A stretch of 60,000 nucleotides of DNA, from positions 2,707,855 to 2,767,854 of the forward strand of contig NC_134030.1 of assembly GCF_964204645.1 (NCBI RefSeq). The letters run 5' to 3'. The position numbers and the translations under genes were made by a program. The notes under the pieces were generated by a model that ran no database searches, was not told the DNA's origin, and worked only from the letters and a program-made list of their open reading frames with translations. Origin of the DNA: Tubulanus polymorphus. Lineage: Eukaryota; Nemertea; Palaeonemertea; Tubulaniformes; Tubulanidae. Shown in pieces: positions 34,330 to 45,809 of the stretch (positions within the stretch are counted from its first letter, which is position 1; each line of letters opens with the position of its first letter).

Positions 34330-35586
34330 TGATTGCGTGGACACGATACATGGATATACCGTTAATACCATAAAACGTGCTATGAATATGACCGCAATTT
34401 TCAATGATCAATTCTCAACTCGACCTGGGACGATACCTTCAACCCGAAGATTAATGATCATCTTATTGTACCGTGTTCCTGTGTTCGCGGCCATTCAAAG
34501 TTCGCCCCCTTTTCAAACTTCCATCTTTCCTTCCGATTTGGCCATTTCATTTTGATCTTGTAATATGGGATTGTCCTTCGCTCTTATTTTTTATTTGATT
34601 GAATTGATTTCAATCAAAACCACCAGTCACACCTGCCGGGAACGAAACAGAGGCTTTGGACTGCATTTTCACTTCATTGACGTTTTAACAAATTGAACCG
34701 TTGATAAATAATGCGCTACTTTCAGTCATTCAAAGAATAACAGGCGCGGTCGATGTATTCTGGAATAGATTGGAAATAGTGCCCTTTCCCCAGTGTCCTT
34801 TTGAATTTCTGTCATGTTTTATCAATAAACAACTTCACAAAAGATTTCTACCGGTTATATTTAGAATAACAGTCTTTACGACATTTCATCAAGTGAAGGG
34901 GTCTTATATGCATGCGGACCCGTTAAATAGTCAGTGGCGTAAAAAGGTGTCCCGTGCAGAATATAAAGTGCCCTTCTAAAACCCGATATACAGTGGAAAA
35001 TTGGTCCCGGATCAGCTGCTGAATTAGAAATGAAAAGTGATGCTGGTGATTAAACTATGTGTATAATTTTCCAGTCGTAAACCATTGTACCGAGAAGTAA
35101 TGGTCGTTTGAAAGTAGTAGCCTTGCAATTTTCATCGTCGCAATTAAATCGACCGTATCGTCGTGTAGACCATTTCTCAAGTCGCAATTGACATAGAAAT
35201 TAGCCCCTCAACGACCATGCTACCGTCTACAAGTGGCTCGCAATTAACCATGTTACTACCAGTATTTTATTGACACGCGGAACCCTTCTTCTGGCAGCCG
35301 ATAAATGACGAATTTGGATTACTAACCACGAACGAGCCTTCATTACAGCAAAGACGTGATCGGCGCTTCCAGGATGAGAAGCGCGCACCCGCACACTTAA
35401 CAAGTTTCAAATGTGTTCCGTGTCTTATCGAAATTGAAAATTACAGTTTAGTATAAATAATTAAACAGTCGCCGACAAAATTGCCTCCGAAATTTCGCCC
35501 TCATCTCAGATAGAAGTGTTTATATCTATTTATTGCCGTGAAGAGAATTCAATTTGAAACAGCGCTCATCACAGCCAAACACTTAC

Positions 35587-35859
35587 ACAGTGCACGTATC
35601 AACCACTTCATTACGAGCGTCGATTTGCTGTAATTCTCTGAGCGTGGGACAGGGGGCGCCACCACCGACTGATAACTGGATCACCTCCCGATGTCGTTCC
35701 CGATATCCGGGAATGATTTCATTGTTTTCGGTGAGACACGATTTGTTGATCGGTTTCCAGGCTGACCACGCCGATACGCGACAGTTAAACGGTACTGCGC
35801 ATGTCTGTCTCGAGTACGGAGTTTCTGCGGCGTTTTCCTGTCTGTTCATGTGACACTGA
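35587..35859 (-). CDS. THSD7A: THSD7 exon 3: TSP1 repeat (CRVSAWSAW)
   Basis: A 273-bp exon, phase 2 in and out, residues about 269-359. It starts GQCHMNRQENA, completing the split Gly of exon 2, and contains CRVSAWSAWKPINKSC, REVIQLSVGGGAPCP and a final DTC. The acceptor is TTCTATTTCAG and the donor GTAAGT. The spacing of Trp and Cys fits a Cys-first TSP1 repeat. Confidence 0.93.
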
Positions 35860-36100
35860 CTGAAATAGAAAATAAAGGTTTACACTTGTGAATCCAATTC
35901 CACAGTTGTGAGTTGAATTTCTGGGCCCCAGTTTCACAATCATGAATTTCTAGATGCATTAAGATGCATTAAGTAAAATTAGTGGACGACACACACTATA
36001 GTTAACATGCAATTTCAATTGTCACCATGACTAACTCGTAAGTGGACCCGTAGTTAGATCCACTATAGATGATTTTGATGAATTTTCACGAATCCTAAAT

Positions 36101-36560
36101 TCTAGCGCACATCGACACTGCGATTGGAGACAACTAGTTGCCAGGCAGTTTTCGGCGCATGAGAGCAACTGGCTGGATACAATCAGTTGCTCGAATTTGT
36201 CGACGTGAGCGAGCTTACGACTGGTTAGCGTCCATCTATCTCCAGTTCCACCCAGTTGCTCATGTTCTACTTTTGAGCAACTAGTTGTACTCAGTTGCTC
36301 TCATATCCGTCGATGTGAGCGCTCCATAATCAACAACACATGGTTGTAACTGACTAAAACAAAGCTATTTGTCACGTGACTTGTGATGCCCTCAAGAATA
36401 TTTGCTAAACCACATCTCAGTTGCTGTCGATGTGTGCGCTACGGACCTAGCGACCGGCATGAGCCACGCAGTTGCTGGTTTTTACTAAATTTTCGATGTG
36501 CGCGGGGTACTCGCTCACTAGCAACTAGTTGTCTCCAGTCGCTTTGTCGATAGGCGCTAG
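36101..36560. mobile_element. MITE-like element with about 40-bp terminal inverted repeats
   Basis: The left end CTAGCGCACATCGAC ... GGAGACAACTAGTTGC (36,102-36,141) matches the reverse complement of 36,521-36,560 with few mismatches. Inside, the motif GTCGATGTGAGCGCT recurs near 36,199, 36,309, 36,427 and 36,493 and in both termini, and CAACTAGTTG/CAGTTGCTC units recur. Such subterminal repeats are typical of transposase-binding sites. No ORF for a transposase, so non-autonomous. Confidence 0.6.
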
Positions 36561-37146
36561 GCTTAACATTCTATTTTCTCACGCCAATATCCCCGATACG
36601 ACAGGACCTGGATTCCGTCACCAGTACGACGAAGTGAGTGGAACCATGGACTCAAAAACGTTTCGTCCACGGTCAAACGTTGCTTTGATGAAACTAAATC
36701 GATTACATCACTGTATATTATTATTATCACTGTATCGCGATTATCTTTAGAATATCATCTTCAAGTGCGCATCATCCTGATCGATCTGAAAACTACGAGA
36801 GCGGCTACAGCGAGCCAACAGGACATTAATTAATGTTACCATATACTGTCCGATATCGAACGGCCGGACAAATTTGAATAGCGATTACGTGTAACCATAT
36901 ACAACGCGTCGGTCACACGATTAATGAATCGACTGAGGCGTCCGATATCCTTCTGACCGGAGAATTGAACCCTCAGTCCATCTGTGCCCGATAGGAAATC
37001 ATGATTTAATCCATTAATTTTTATAGACAGTGGGTAAGATACGGCGGCATCGGGCATATTTATGAGTTTTATTAATGTATATCGATGCCAGATTCGCCTG
37101 ACAGACGGCAAAATGATCAAAACATATTCGACGAGGCACGACAGTA

Positions 37147-37317
<171 letters not shown>

Positions 37318-38199
37318 GAGTTCATCTCACCACTCTGATCGCTATACATTCGAATTTATCTCTCGTCGTCTTGTGTTTGACCCCGACTGGGCTCTTTATA
37401 ATCGTGAATTATCGAAACCCCGAAATTAATTAGACGGATCTTAAAACGACGCGAAGACGAGATGAGAAACTGAACTCAGGTCAACGCGCGCATCCAATAT
37501 TCAACGGATATCCGCCATTCCGGGGTCAAGGTCATATAGGCGATAACGGTTATTCGATGAAAAAAAACCCTAGAAATCCACGCTCGTTGAAAGAGACTTC
37601 ACACTCGTTTAACAAGTTCGAAAAATTATTGTCAACAAGTTTTTTTTCCGTCCGGTTAATGTATATCCATTAGTGCCGGCAATCGTGCGGGTTTAACCGA
37701 GAGTTTCTACGAGGGTTCGATCTTACATCTAATAATCATTTAAACTTCCCTCGCGTCGACTTGTGTAAACGCTTCATTATGCCACATGGAAATTATAGAT
37801 AAAGTGTCATACGACGATAGCCACGGACGATGCCGGCCAATTACTGATGACGCGTCGTGGTGATAAAACCTCGGGGATTATTCGCTAATTTATAAAACGA
37901 AATTTGCGACCCGTTTCTGAACTGTCGTTCATCAACTTAGACAATTTATAGTATTTACGCGTTTAGCGTCGCATAAACTGTCAACTATATCGATGATTGT
38001 AAATATGGTTATACATTCTCATGGATACGAGTTTGTAATTTCTTCTGATGTCCATCGACTTAAATTACATTACATTATCATCACCTGTAAATTTCTAATG
38101 TTAATTAATTCGTGAAACATGAAATCATTATTCAACACTTTGTAAATTTTCATTCTATACAAACTTATGTTAATGTGTAATATGTGAAACTTTTTTTTC

Positions 38200-38430
38200 T
38201 TTCTTTTCGCCTGTTAATTACTTGTGTGCATGATGTGTGAGTGTGATGAATGTGGTGTGGATGCTTCTGGGTGATACGGCTTAATAGATAGACTGTTTCA
38301 GTCTCTCCGTGTAGCCCCATTATCCTGTTACATTTTTCTTCGTCTAATCATACTTATTATATCGTTCAATAATGTAACATCGTAATGAAAATAAATTTCA
38401 ATTTCAATTTCGTGAATTAAGAATGAAAAA
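38200..38430 (+). mobile_element. LINE 3' end in THSD7 intron 2
   Basis: The plus strand ends AAAATAAATTTCAATTTC with tandem TTTCAA units. GTGTAGCCCCATTATCCTG and the T/G-rich stretch before it look like a LINE 3' UTR. It lies about 100 bp downstream of exon 2. Confidence 0.4.
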
Positions 38431-38528
38431 TAGTAAAAAGTTATCGATTAGAATTTAGGTCGATGTCTCGTTAGTTTTCAATTCCTCAAATTAACGTTTT
38501 TTGTTCTTCGTACTTTTTCGATTCTTAC

Positions 38529-39213
38529 CCTTCCGAAAAAATGAACCCTTTTTCGTCCAAACAGTCGACCACTCTGCGCTGATAGCCGAGAGTGTGGCTC
38601 AAATGTTTCTGACGTTTCCCGTGAAACGGGCGACATTTGTTCCAATGATTCAACTTGAACACGTAATTCGCCGCCGGTTTCTCCGAGCACGTGTGATCCC
38701 GCGAACACGGCACCATTTCCGACAGCGACGGACAGTTGCGCCCCCTGTTGAGCGGCGGTACTAACACCGACCGGATCCTCGTGCGATTCGCCTCGGCGCA
38801 TTTCGTGCACGTGCTCCACTCGCGGAAATCGCTGACGATGCAATTCTGCGGACATTTCAAATCGCAGAATTTTTTCGTCTGCGGTTTAGCGACGAAATAC
38901 TCGCAGACGGAGTCCTCTATATATTCACCGGTGTCTCTCATCTCGCACCAGACGTTACGTTTTTGAACACCTGTCGGGTAGGCGCAGCCGTCGTCGTGTT
39001 CCGACTTACACCGCGTCCAGTGGCCGATTCTCCAGTGTATTTGATGTTTATGAACGGCGCAGATTTTGAAACATTGTCTCTCGTTGTTGGGTATCTGTTT
39101 GTGGTAACAATGTTCATCGAGTGTCGCCCATCCGTCTCGGTGTTCGCACCAAACCGACCGAGATTGAACGCCTCCGAATCCGCATTTTGAATTGCGGCAT
39201 TCGCCCCATAGAC
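38529..39213 (-). CDS. THSD7A: THSD7 exon 2: large exon with TSP1 repeats 1-4
   Basis: A 685-bp exon, phase 1 in and phase 2 out, residues about 41-269. It carries LWGECRNSKCGFGGVQSRS, then a W-first repeat (IHWRIGHWTRC, GVQKRNVWC), a Cys-first repeat (CIVSDFREWSTCTKC, RIRSVLVPPLNRGRNCP) and the start of another W-first repeat (FKLNHWNKC, YQRRVVDC). A basic stretch (HGKRQKHLSH) sits where vertebrate THSD7A has a Lys/Arg-rich insert. The acceptor has a good pyrimidine tract (TTTTTTTTCTTCAG) and the donor is GTAAGA. It corresponds to the single very large early coding exon of vertebrate THSD7A. Confidence 0.95.
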
Positions 39214-39235
39214 CTGAAGAAAAAAACCCAAACTT

Positions 39236-39505
39236 TATCACATTTTAAGATATGTATTCGATTTAACACAAACCTGCTTATGAAAAGGCACTTGTCTCGG
39301 GCAGGAGTACCTAACACTGCGAGACCCTCAACCCTAACCCTCGGGACCCTAAACCCTAGTTCTCAAACTTTATCCATCACATTTTAAGATATGTATTCGA
39401 TTTAACACAAACCTGCTTATGAAAAGGCACTTGTCTCGGGCAGGAGTACCTAACACTGCGAGACCCTCAACTCTAACCCTCGGGACACTAAACCCTAGTT
39501 CTTCT
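39236..39505. repeat. 139-bp tandem duplication in THSD7 intron 1
   Basis: CATTTTAAGATATGTATTCG at 39,241 recurs at 39,380; the two copies stay nearly identical to CTAAACCCTAGTTCT. The first copy begins about 20 bp upstream of the exon 2 acceptor. Confidence 0.9.
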
Positions 39506-39924
39506 CCTGTCCCAACCTAGAAGTAGGCTGATGTCGTTTTGAGATCGATCTATCGTTACTCCCCACATGTGGAATAAGCTCCTCCTCTCGTTAGGGAGTC
39601 AGACAGTTAGCGATCTTCTGACGACGTCTAAAAACATTCTTTTTCAAATAATGTATACACAGTGTCTTTGATCACATCCTGTGGATACAGGCACCAAGAT
39701 ACAATATTAGTAAATAATAATATCATTATCATTACTATCTTCGGTTGAAAAGCCGTCATTTTCTCTATCGAACAAAACCTTTTGCCTTTAAAGGTTGGGC
39801 TTATCGGGGATACGACGCGACGGATACCGACGCGAACCGGGGCAAGAAACCGCTGACAGCCAGGCTTATGTCAGCTGCGCTTGATTTCCTGAAACTGAGA
39901 GAGCTGAATTAGCTGTCGGCTTAC

Positions 39925-40045
39925 CCGATTTCCACTGATAATCTTGATATGTAACGATATAATTGTCGTTAGCTATAGACATCTGAATGACGGACAGCAC
40001 AAGAGTAAAGATGACCAGGACCCGTGTGACAGTAATCAGCGCCAT
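39925..40045 (-). CDS. THSD7A: THSD7 exon 1: start Met, signal peptide and start of first TSP1 repeat
   Basis: The exon encodes residues 1-40 plus the first base of codon 41. It begins MALITVTRVLVIFTLVLS, a typical signal peptide (basic residue, then a hydrophobic core of about 12 residues), with likely cleavage after SIA near residue 25. It ends YQWKSG, which continues into LWGEC of exon 2 and reproduces the Y-x-W-K-x-G-x-W-G-x-C opening of the first THSD7 repeat. The donor is GTAAGC, phase 1. The track shows no long ORF here because the exon is short. The 5' UTR and promoter lie above 40,045; a possible acceptor (TTTAG) about 35 bases upstream of the ATG could mean an extra 5' UTR exon. Confidence 0.85.
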
Positions 40046-40428
40046 ACTGCGGGCGTTAGAGTCTTCCGTCTCTACGCTCTAAATTCCACCACACAGTTTA
40101 CTATCATTCTTAACAACCTGGAAATAGTAAAAATTCATCCATTAGAAAAATTGATAACGATATCATATTTCACATGTTCTCCTGGTTAGAAAATTAGCGA
40201 TCAAATGAATTCACATTAATTGAAAAGAAATACTTAAACGTTTAACCTAGGATTTCAAATATCCTTAGAAGACTTAGTGATGATAATGAAGAAAAAGAGG
40301 CTTTATCTGATCCCGAAAATGTTCGTGTTAATAAACTGTTATTTCTCATTACAAAATAGAAGAAAGTGTTTTTTTCTTATTACAAAATGGACAGCCGAAT
40401 CCTAAGATTTAACCCAAAATTGTCTGCA

Positions 40429-40502
40429 CCCGCGAGAGATTCGATCTCGGACCTACGGGATCGTAGGCGATATGATAACCCGTTCAGCCACGGTTCCGGA
40501 CG
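40429..40502 (-). mobile_element. tRNA-derived SINE
   Basis: Minus strand GTGGCTGAACGGGTTATC (A box) and GAGATCGAATCTC (B box) with a matching T arm and tRNA-like spacing. It lies about 400 bp upstream of the THSD7 start. Confidence 0.5.
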
Positions 40503-40799
40503 TTTGAATTGACTTCCCATTCCCTCATTGACCGTGACGTCATACTAACTCAGAAGGTAGCGTGTTCCTCGACGGTTGACTGGTTCCGAATCGCAGAACT
40601 CAGAATCGACGGATTTTATTGTTTTCGTTTTTAATTTAATGAGGATATCTAGTAAGAGTTTTTATACAGTAAACCTCTCGGGAATGGATTGATGCAGGAA
40701 CGAATGCGCGATGAATCTCGGTTTAGTGACGAGACGTCAACGACTCGTGTAAAAACCTCTCACAACTCGCGGGTTTCCACTGACAAGTGATTGTCTAAT

Positions 40800-40875
40800 T
40801 CAATTAAATAAAAAACCCATATCATGAATTAAACTAATAAGAGGATCGACGTTTCGACTCGAATGCCTAGAGCTT
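40800..40875 (-). mobile_element. Truncated hammerhead-family copy upstream of THSD7
   Basis: The minus strand has GAGTCGAAACGTCGATCCTC and an AT-rich tail with ATATGGGTTTTTTA. The CTGANGA half is replaced by unrelated sequence. Confidence 0.3.
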
Positions 40876-41584
40876 TTTGTTCGTTTTTTCTCCGATACCG
40901 ATTCCAGTTCATACAGTTTGATGAACGCAACTCTAAGAACGATAAATAAATGTCGATAAATCGATAAATTATTAATTTTTGTTGATTTGAAAATCGTTTT
41001 GAGATCATCAAACGCGAGAGCGTCACGTGTGTACATAGTACGATCGCGGGCGTTAGAAAATATCTGATAGATTACTACAAATCGTTTTCCATATCGACGA
41101 TTGCTCAGTGGTATATTCTACTGTCGACAACATCGAGTGCGGTGGAAATCCCGCAGGAAATCGACGCTGCGAGACATCGATATTCTTAGAAAAACAAAAT
41201 CTAACGGAAAAATAACACATTCGACTGGTGGATTTCACGCGCGACAGCTGAATATGACTTTAATATCGATACCTGAGTACGATCGAGGATGAAATCTCCT
41301 GACAGCAACAGATAAACTAATTGCACTGTACTATTCCGATATATGTATGTATGTATTATAAGCAAATCACGAACTCTTGCTGCCGTAGCGATGGGGTCGT
41401 AAATGTTCCACCGTTAAGAGTCCGTGGAATCTAGATTACAATATGAAATATGATAATGATAATATTTATTTCATCATATATTGATGATAGGGACCTGAAC
41501 AGAACCGTAGAGGATGTACAATCACTAGGACTTATTAGGAACAGTTTAACACTCATACACTGGATAAACTTTGATACTCACAAG

Positions 41585-41623
41585 AGCAAGCTTTCACCTA
41601 CATTCTGTAGGCATCGTCAGGCT
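41585..41623 (-). ncRNA. Hammerhead-ribozyme-like motif, minus arm of palindrome
   Basis: Exact reverse complement of the 41,642-41,680 motif, so both strands carry a full copy in a head-to-head pair. Confidence 0.45.
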
Positions 41624-41641
41624 TAATGTGACGTCACATTA

Positions 41642-41680
41642 AGCCTGACGATGCCTACAGAATGTAGGTGAAAGCTTGCT
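41642..41680 (+). ncRNA. Hammerhead-ribozyme-like motif, plus arm of palindrome
   Basis: AGC, core CTGACGA, stem II GCCTAC/GTAGGT around AGAAT, GAAAGCTT, then GCT. Stem I is only 3 bp. The stem III palindrome here is AGCT followed by T, different in sequence from the ACGT copies but the same in form, which argues for constraint on structure rather than sequence. Confidence 0.45.
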
Positions 41681-42119
41681 CTTGTGAGTATCAAAGTTTA
41701 TCCAGTGTATGAGTGTTAAACTGTTCCTAATTTGGATATTCCTGGATAGTAAAGAATGTTTAATGGAATCACTAGGACGTTTAGGGCCCTTGGACAAACA
41801 GTTAAATGATATAACTTTGTCCCATGTTGCACCACGATGTGGATCTGGTGGTCTCTTATTGCGGGGTGTCGCATGTTGTACCACGATGTGGAACTGGTGG
41901 ATCTCTTGTTGATGGTGGATGTCTTTTGATCTGTTTAACTGTATAAAGTAACGATTGACGGGGAGTTTTTTATTCCAGTGAAATGATCGCAATAAATCCA
42001 GCTTCTTTTTGAAGAGTTCAAGTTCCTCGTAAATAAAAAAGACAGAACCGTCTGGTGACAGAACAGAGAGATCGTTAACACAGACTGTCAGACGAATCGA
42101 AATACCTGACACGTGATCA

Positions 42120-44080
42120 TCACCAGGGTGAGATCTAATCGTCTGTTGTAGATATATGTGTAATTCTCATGTCGTTATTGCGAGGTGTTTATTGCTCGTA
42201 ATTACGAGCTGAATTTCCACTCGTTTTGACGATGAATCCCTCGCACGTCGTCGCGACGACGCTCATTTCTATGCAAATCGAAACTATAAGACACCGTCAT
42301 TTTCATGTAAATTTTACAACATTTATCAAATAGATTAGAACGCGTCGTGATGTCATATCAATGGCATAAAACTTGGGGTGACGTTTCCGTGCTTTTAAAT
42401 CTTTCGCCGGTTTTAATTTCACTATATGGACCTTTAGCGCCAGACCACCCTCTCAGGACTGGTCGAACTTTTACGAAGATAGCATCGCCTGCCAACTAGT
42501 CCTAGTCCGCGATTTAGTTTTTTTTACTGTCGATTGCGCTATGGCAACCGGGGATTTTACGACTTTCCGGAAATAAAGCACCTGTAGGTACGAAACACTT
42601 TCCTCAATAAATAACTACATCGTGTATTAAATGTTTGTAGGACCAGGGAAAGGGGAGAGAGATGGAGAGAGTGAGAGAGAGAGAGGCGGTTGTCGGGAAC
42701 ACGACTGGTAATGATAGAATAGCGTGTTGATGTTCACACCCAATCCGCCGTCTGTCCGTTACTTCATAATGAAGCATGACCGATGAACGACTATATAGCG
42801 TGTTTATGTGAAACACACCTTATCCTGTTACAACTGTCTCTAATGAATCGTCATCTGACAATTAATTACACCATTACCCGCGTTGAGTGCAATGATTTCT
42901 TAAGGACGGCTTGATTAAAAGGGTGTGTTACCGACCGATCAACAGGGGCAATACGGTCTCTTGAAGTACATGACGTCACGGCGTCCATGATGGCCGCCAA
43001 TGATAAACCGTGAGTAGATGATGATATGACGACATCGCAGCAAGACCTCTTCGAGTGTTAAGTCACCTGGGACCTTTTAATATACTCATTCATACTTGAA
43101 AAAGAGATGATTACTCCTCGATTTTATAAATTGATTTCTATATCGGCGTGTCAAAACCCACCAGTTCCACCTGCTTGGAACAAAACAGCGGGTTTGATTT
43201 TGAAATCGGAAATTGAAGTACAGTACAGATATAAAGTTGGAAATCGGTTGGATACTTTGTAATCCATGGTGATGACTTTTATGAATATCTCACGTAACCT
43301 AGAACCCTAGCGTCTGATGTCACCGCATTCGGATGCATTCATTACATATCACTGTGGATACAACCACACTTGCAAGAAAGTCGCACGAAATTAAGATTTT
43401 ATTTCTTTGATTGCGGTGAAGGTCACTAAGGACGATTTTGAACAGGGCGGTGATTATTGGCGTATATTGTGTAGCAGAAATCGGAATTGTTTACGGTTTA
43501 AGTTATGTGTGTTTTGTGGCAGGTTAATGGCATAATCGCATGTTGTCGACCATTACCTGAAGTCGGGTTCATCGAGAGATTGAGATAAACGAGAAAATTG
43601 TACGTCACTTTTTTATTCGATGGTTAATGATTACAGCAGATTGTGTACTCAATCTTCACAACAATCCTTCGTTCAACTCTCAACGCGTCAGAGATAATCC
43701 ACAGATTCACGAGCGAGCGAAATCTCCAGCGATATCTCATCAACTCTCAGTTGAAGACGAGTTTACGTCGACCCGTCGCGTGTAAGACAGCGATATTTAT
43801 CACTGAAATCTCTCTTCAAAACTCGTAAATGATGAATGTAACAAGCTGAACTAGGAACATTTAAGAAGATGTAGACCTCGGATAGCGACTGTAGTGAATC
43901 TATAAATTATCGCTAACTTTCAATGATCATTTATTACATTCATCCTTGAAACTTGATTATAACAAAAGCGATTCGCAAACAACACCGTTCAGTCTCAATA
44001 ACATTTATCATCTTGTTTTATTACATTTTGTCAAAAACGCGTGCCATACACAATATACACATCATTTCTATAATTCGAGG
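42120..44080. other. No gene recognised
   Basis: Only short frames and a GA-rich patch near 42.65 kb; no convincing splice-flanked segments. Confidence 0.5.
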
Positions 44081-44081
44081 T

Positions 44082-44416
44082 CGCGTTTGATTTGATTTGA
44101 TTTGAACACTTTATTTTTCAAATATAATTTACAGCATAGTGTACAAAGCATAATACAAAATACAGTAAATTAGACCTGGAGGGGCCTGTAGAAACTAAGG
44201 AATAGTTTGTATAAAACAGGTCCCTCAAAAGAGAAAAGAAAAAAAGAGAAATGCAATAAAGAAAATAATATGCTCACAGTCAACCCTTAACACACAAAAT
44301 GCAATCAAAGTAAACTATGATAACAGCTTGATTAAGATATAATCATTTAATAAGCCAGTTATTTTCTGAAATATTCCAAAAACAATAATTTTAGTTCGAA
44401 TAACTGTATGATAAAA
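44082..44416 (-). mobile_element. LINE 3' UTR and terminal repeat
   Basis: After the ORF stop the minus strand runs through GGACCTGTTTTATACAAAC and ends AATAAAGTGTTCAAATC with tandem AAATC units. Short 3'-terminal repeats of this kind are typical of CR1/RTE-like LINEs. Confidence 0.6.
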
Positions 44417-44620
44417 TCAAGCACAAAGTTGCTTTCTATAATTTCTTAGGAACAGTTTAGAATTTTCCATGTTTTTTAGATTTTCACTGATGTTATTCCA
44501 AAGTAAAGGGCCGGATACTTTTACTGAAAATTTTCTTCTTAGACTATTGAAAGAAAGTGTTTGTAAATCTTGACGTCGCCGAGTATTGTGACTGTGGATT
44601 TGAAAATTTTGGTTCCAATA
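44417..44620 (-). pseudogene. LINE reverse-transcriptase ORF, C-terminal fragment
   Basis: The minus strand is open with no ATG and ends at TGA: YWNQNFQIHSHNTRRRQDL, then FSVKVSGPLLWNNISENLKN, then KLFLRNYRKQLCA. This is the usual C-terminus of non-LTR retrotransposon ORF2 (R-x-S ... S-G-P-x-L-W-N-x-[IL] ... FK/FLRNYRKQL). The 5' part is missing, as in most dead-on-arrival LINE copies. A matching 3' UTR follows. The clade is not determined; CR1/L2-like is my guess. Confidence 0.7.
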
Positions 44621-45717
44621 ATTTTCGAATGATTTTCGTTTGATTCCAGTCTCGATTTGGTTTCATCAATTCGTATTGATATTCGTAGTTGCGACTACAG
44701 TGCGGTAATTCTAAACATTTCGGTCGAGAGCGGATGTTTCAAATGACTCAGAAATAAACAATGCGTCTACGATATTCTTCAATCAGCCAGAAATTCCCAC
44801 AAACAGCTGAACAGAATCCCACAACCGACAAAACAACACCATCTGATAAAACTGAATACATAGTGTATGGGCGTATTTGTGTACATATGAATAACTTCAT
44901 TTTGATTTAAACATTTGTGAATGTTTGGAGAATGGAGAATGAATCTATTGGTTTAAAATTTTACAATTCATTCTTTTTTTCATGAATCACGTATTGATAT
45001 AGAAACGTGTGGTGAACTTAACACATCCAAATTCCCCGAGATTTTCAGGTTTCTGGCAAAATTTCGGTGGTGAGTTTTCCCTAATTTTTCAAAAGATTTT
45101 TCTGATTCCCTGACTTTTCCAGGTCAGTCATCGCCGCGTCATCAAAAGGAGAAGATGTAGGGGTCCCTTTAACCAATAATCTATAAACAGGGCAGCTGCG
45201 GCCGTGTTTTCTGGGCTGGTTTTCAGTTTTAGATGATATCGAAATAGAGAAATCTATTTACGTGGTTTGTTCTGCGGTTACAGCATGGAAAAGCTTCTTA
45301 TCTGTAAAAATACCCGACATTTTTACAATCGGAGTTTCTGACGTAGATCAAAGTAAGATTTCTTTTCAAAGAATTATCACATCACAATAATCTGAAGATT
45401 TAAATATTGTATGATTTCCTCCGCGACGGAGGCGGTTAGATTACATCTTTCTTACATTCGCGAACATCGGAATAAACTTAGAATGAAAAGATAGCGAACA
45501 CGTGACAAGGCGGCGTCATGATTCTGTTTGTAACGCTCGAGTTGTGACGTCACGGGTTTTTCATAGTCTCGCACTGTCCCCGGTAGTTATGGTATGTTTG
45601 TAAATTACATACCAAAAACTTTTATGAAATAATGAAGGGCAGCATGCCTAAGATTTAAAAAAAACTCATTCCCAATTGAGGAGAGACCAGAGAAGAAGCT
45701 TCGCCCAAGAAAAGAAA

Positions 45718-45805
45718 GTCACGACCTGGGTTCGAACCGCTGAAACCTGGATTGATTGAGGCCAAAGACCGGAGGCCAAGACCACTCGGCCATTGCCACG
45801 CAGTT
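45718..45805 (-). mobile_element. tRNA-derived SINE, Ser/Leu-like head
   Basis: Minus strand TGGCCGAGTGGTCTTGGCCT (A box and D arm) and GGTTCGAACCC (B box) about 55 bases apart, as in a tRNA with a long variable arm. Confidence 0.5.
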
Positions 45806-45809
45806 TAAA

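Larger units (their letters stand above)
41520..41778. mobile_element. Perfect 198-bp palindrome inside a 12-bp target-site duplication
   Basis: Positions 41,534-41,632 and 41,633-41,731 are exact reverse complements with no spacer, centred on GTGACGTCAC. AATCACTAGGAC occurs at 41,520-41,531 and 41,767-41,778. Each arm carries a hammerhead-like motif. A perfect zero-spacer palindrome suggests a recent insertion or an assembly artefact. Confidence 0.6.

Noticed and set aside
33818-34411. Long overlapping Ser/Leu/Pro and Glu/Arg frames on both strands
   Set aside because: Simple translation of the (GA)n/(GGGAGA)n tract.
36836-37120. Minus-strand frame of 94 codons within THSD7 intron 2
   Set aside because: Including it would break the phase-2 junction between exons 2 and 3, which is exact without it, and it has no TSP1 motif.
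41639-42112. Minus-strand frame of 157 codons
   Set aside because: Its right third lies in the perfect palindrome and its middle in a short tandem repeat. The part near 41.98-42.11 kb looks somewhat coding but has no usable donor.
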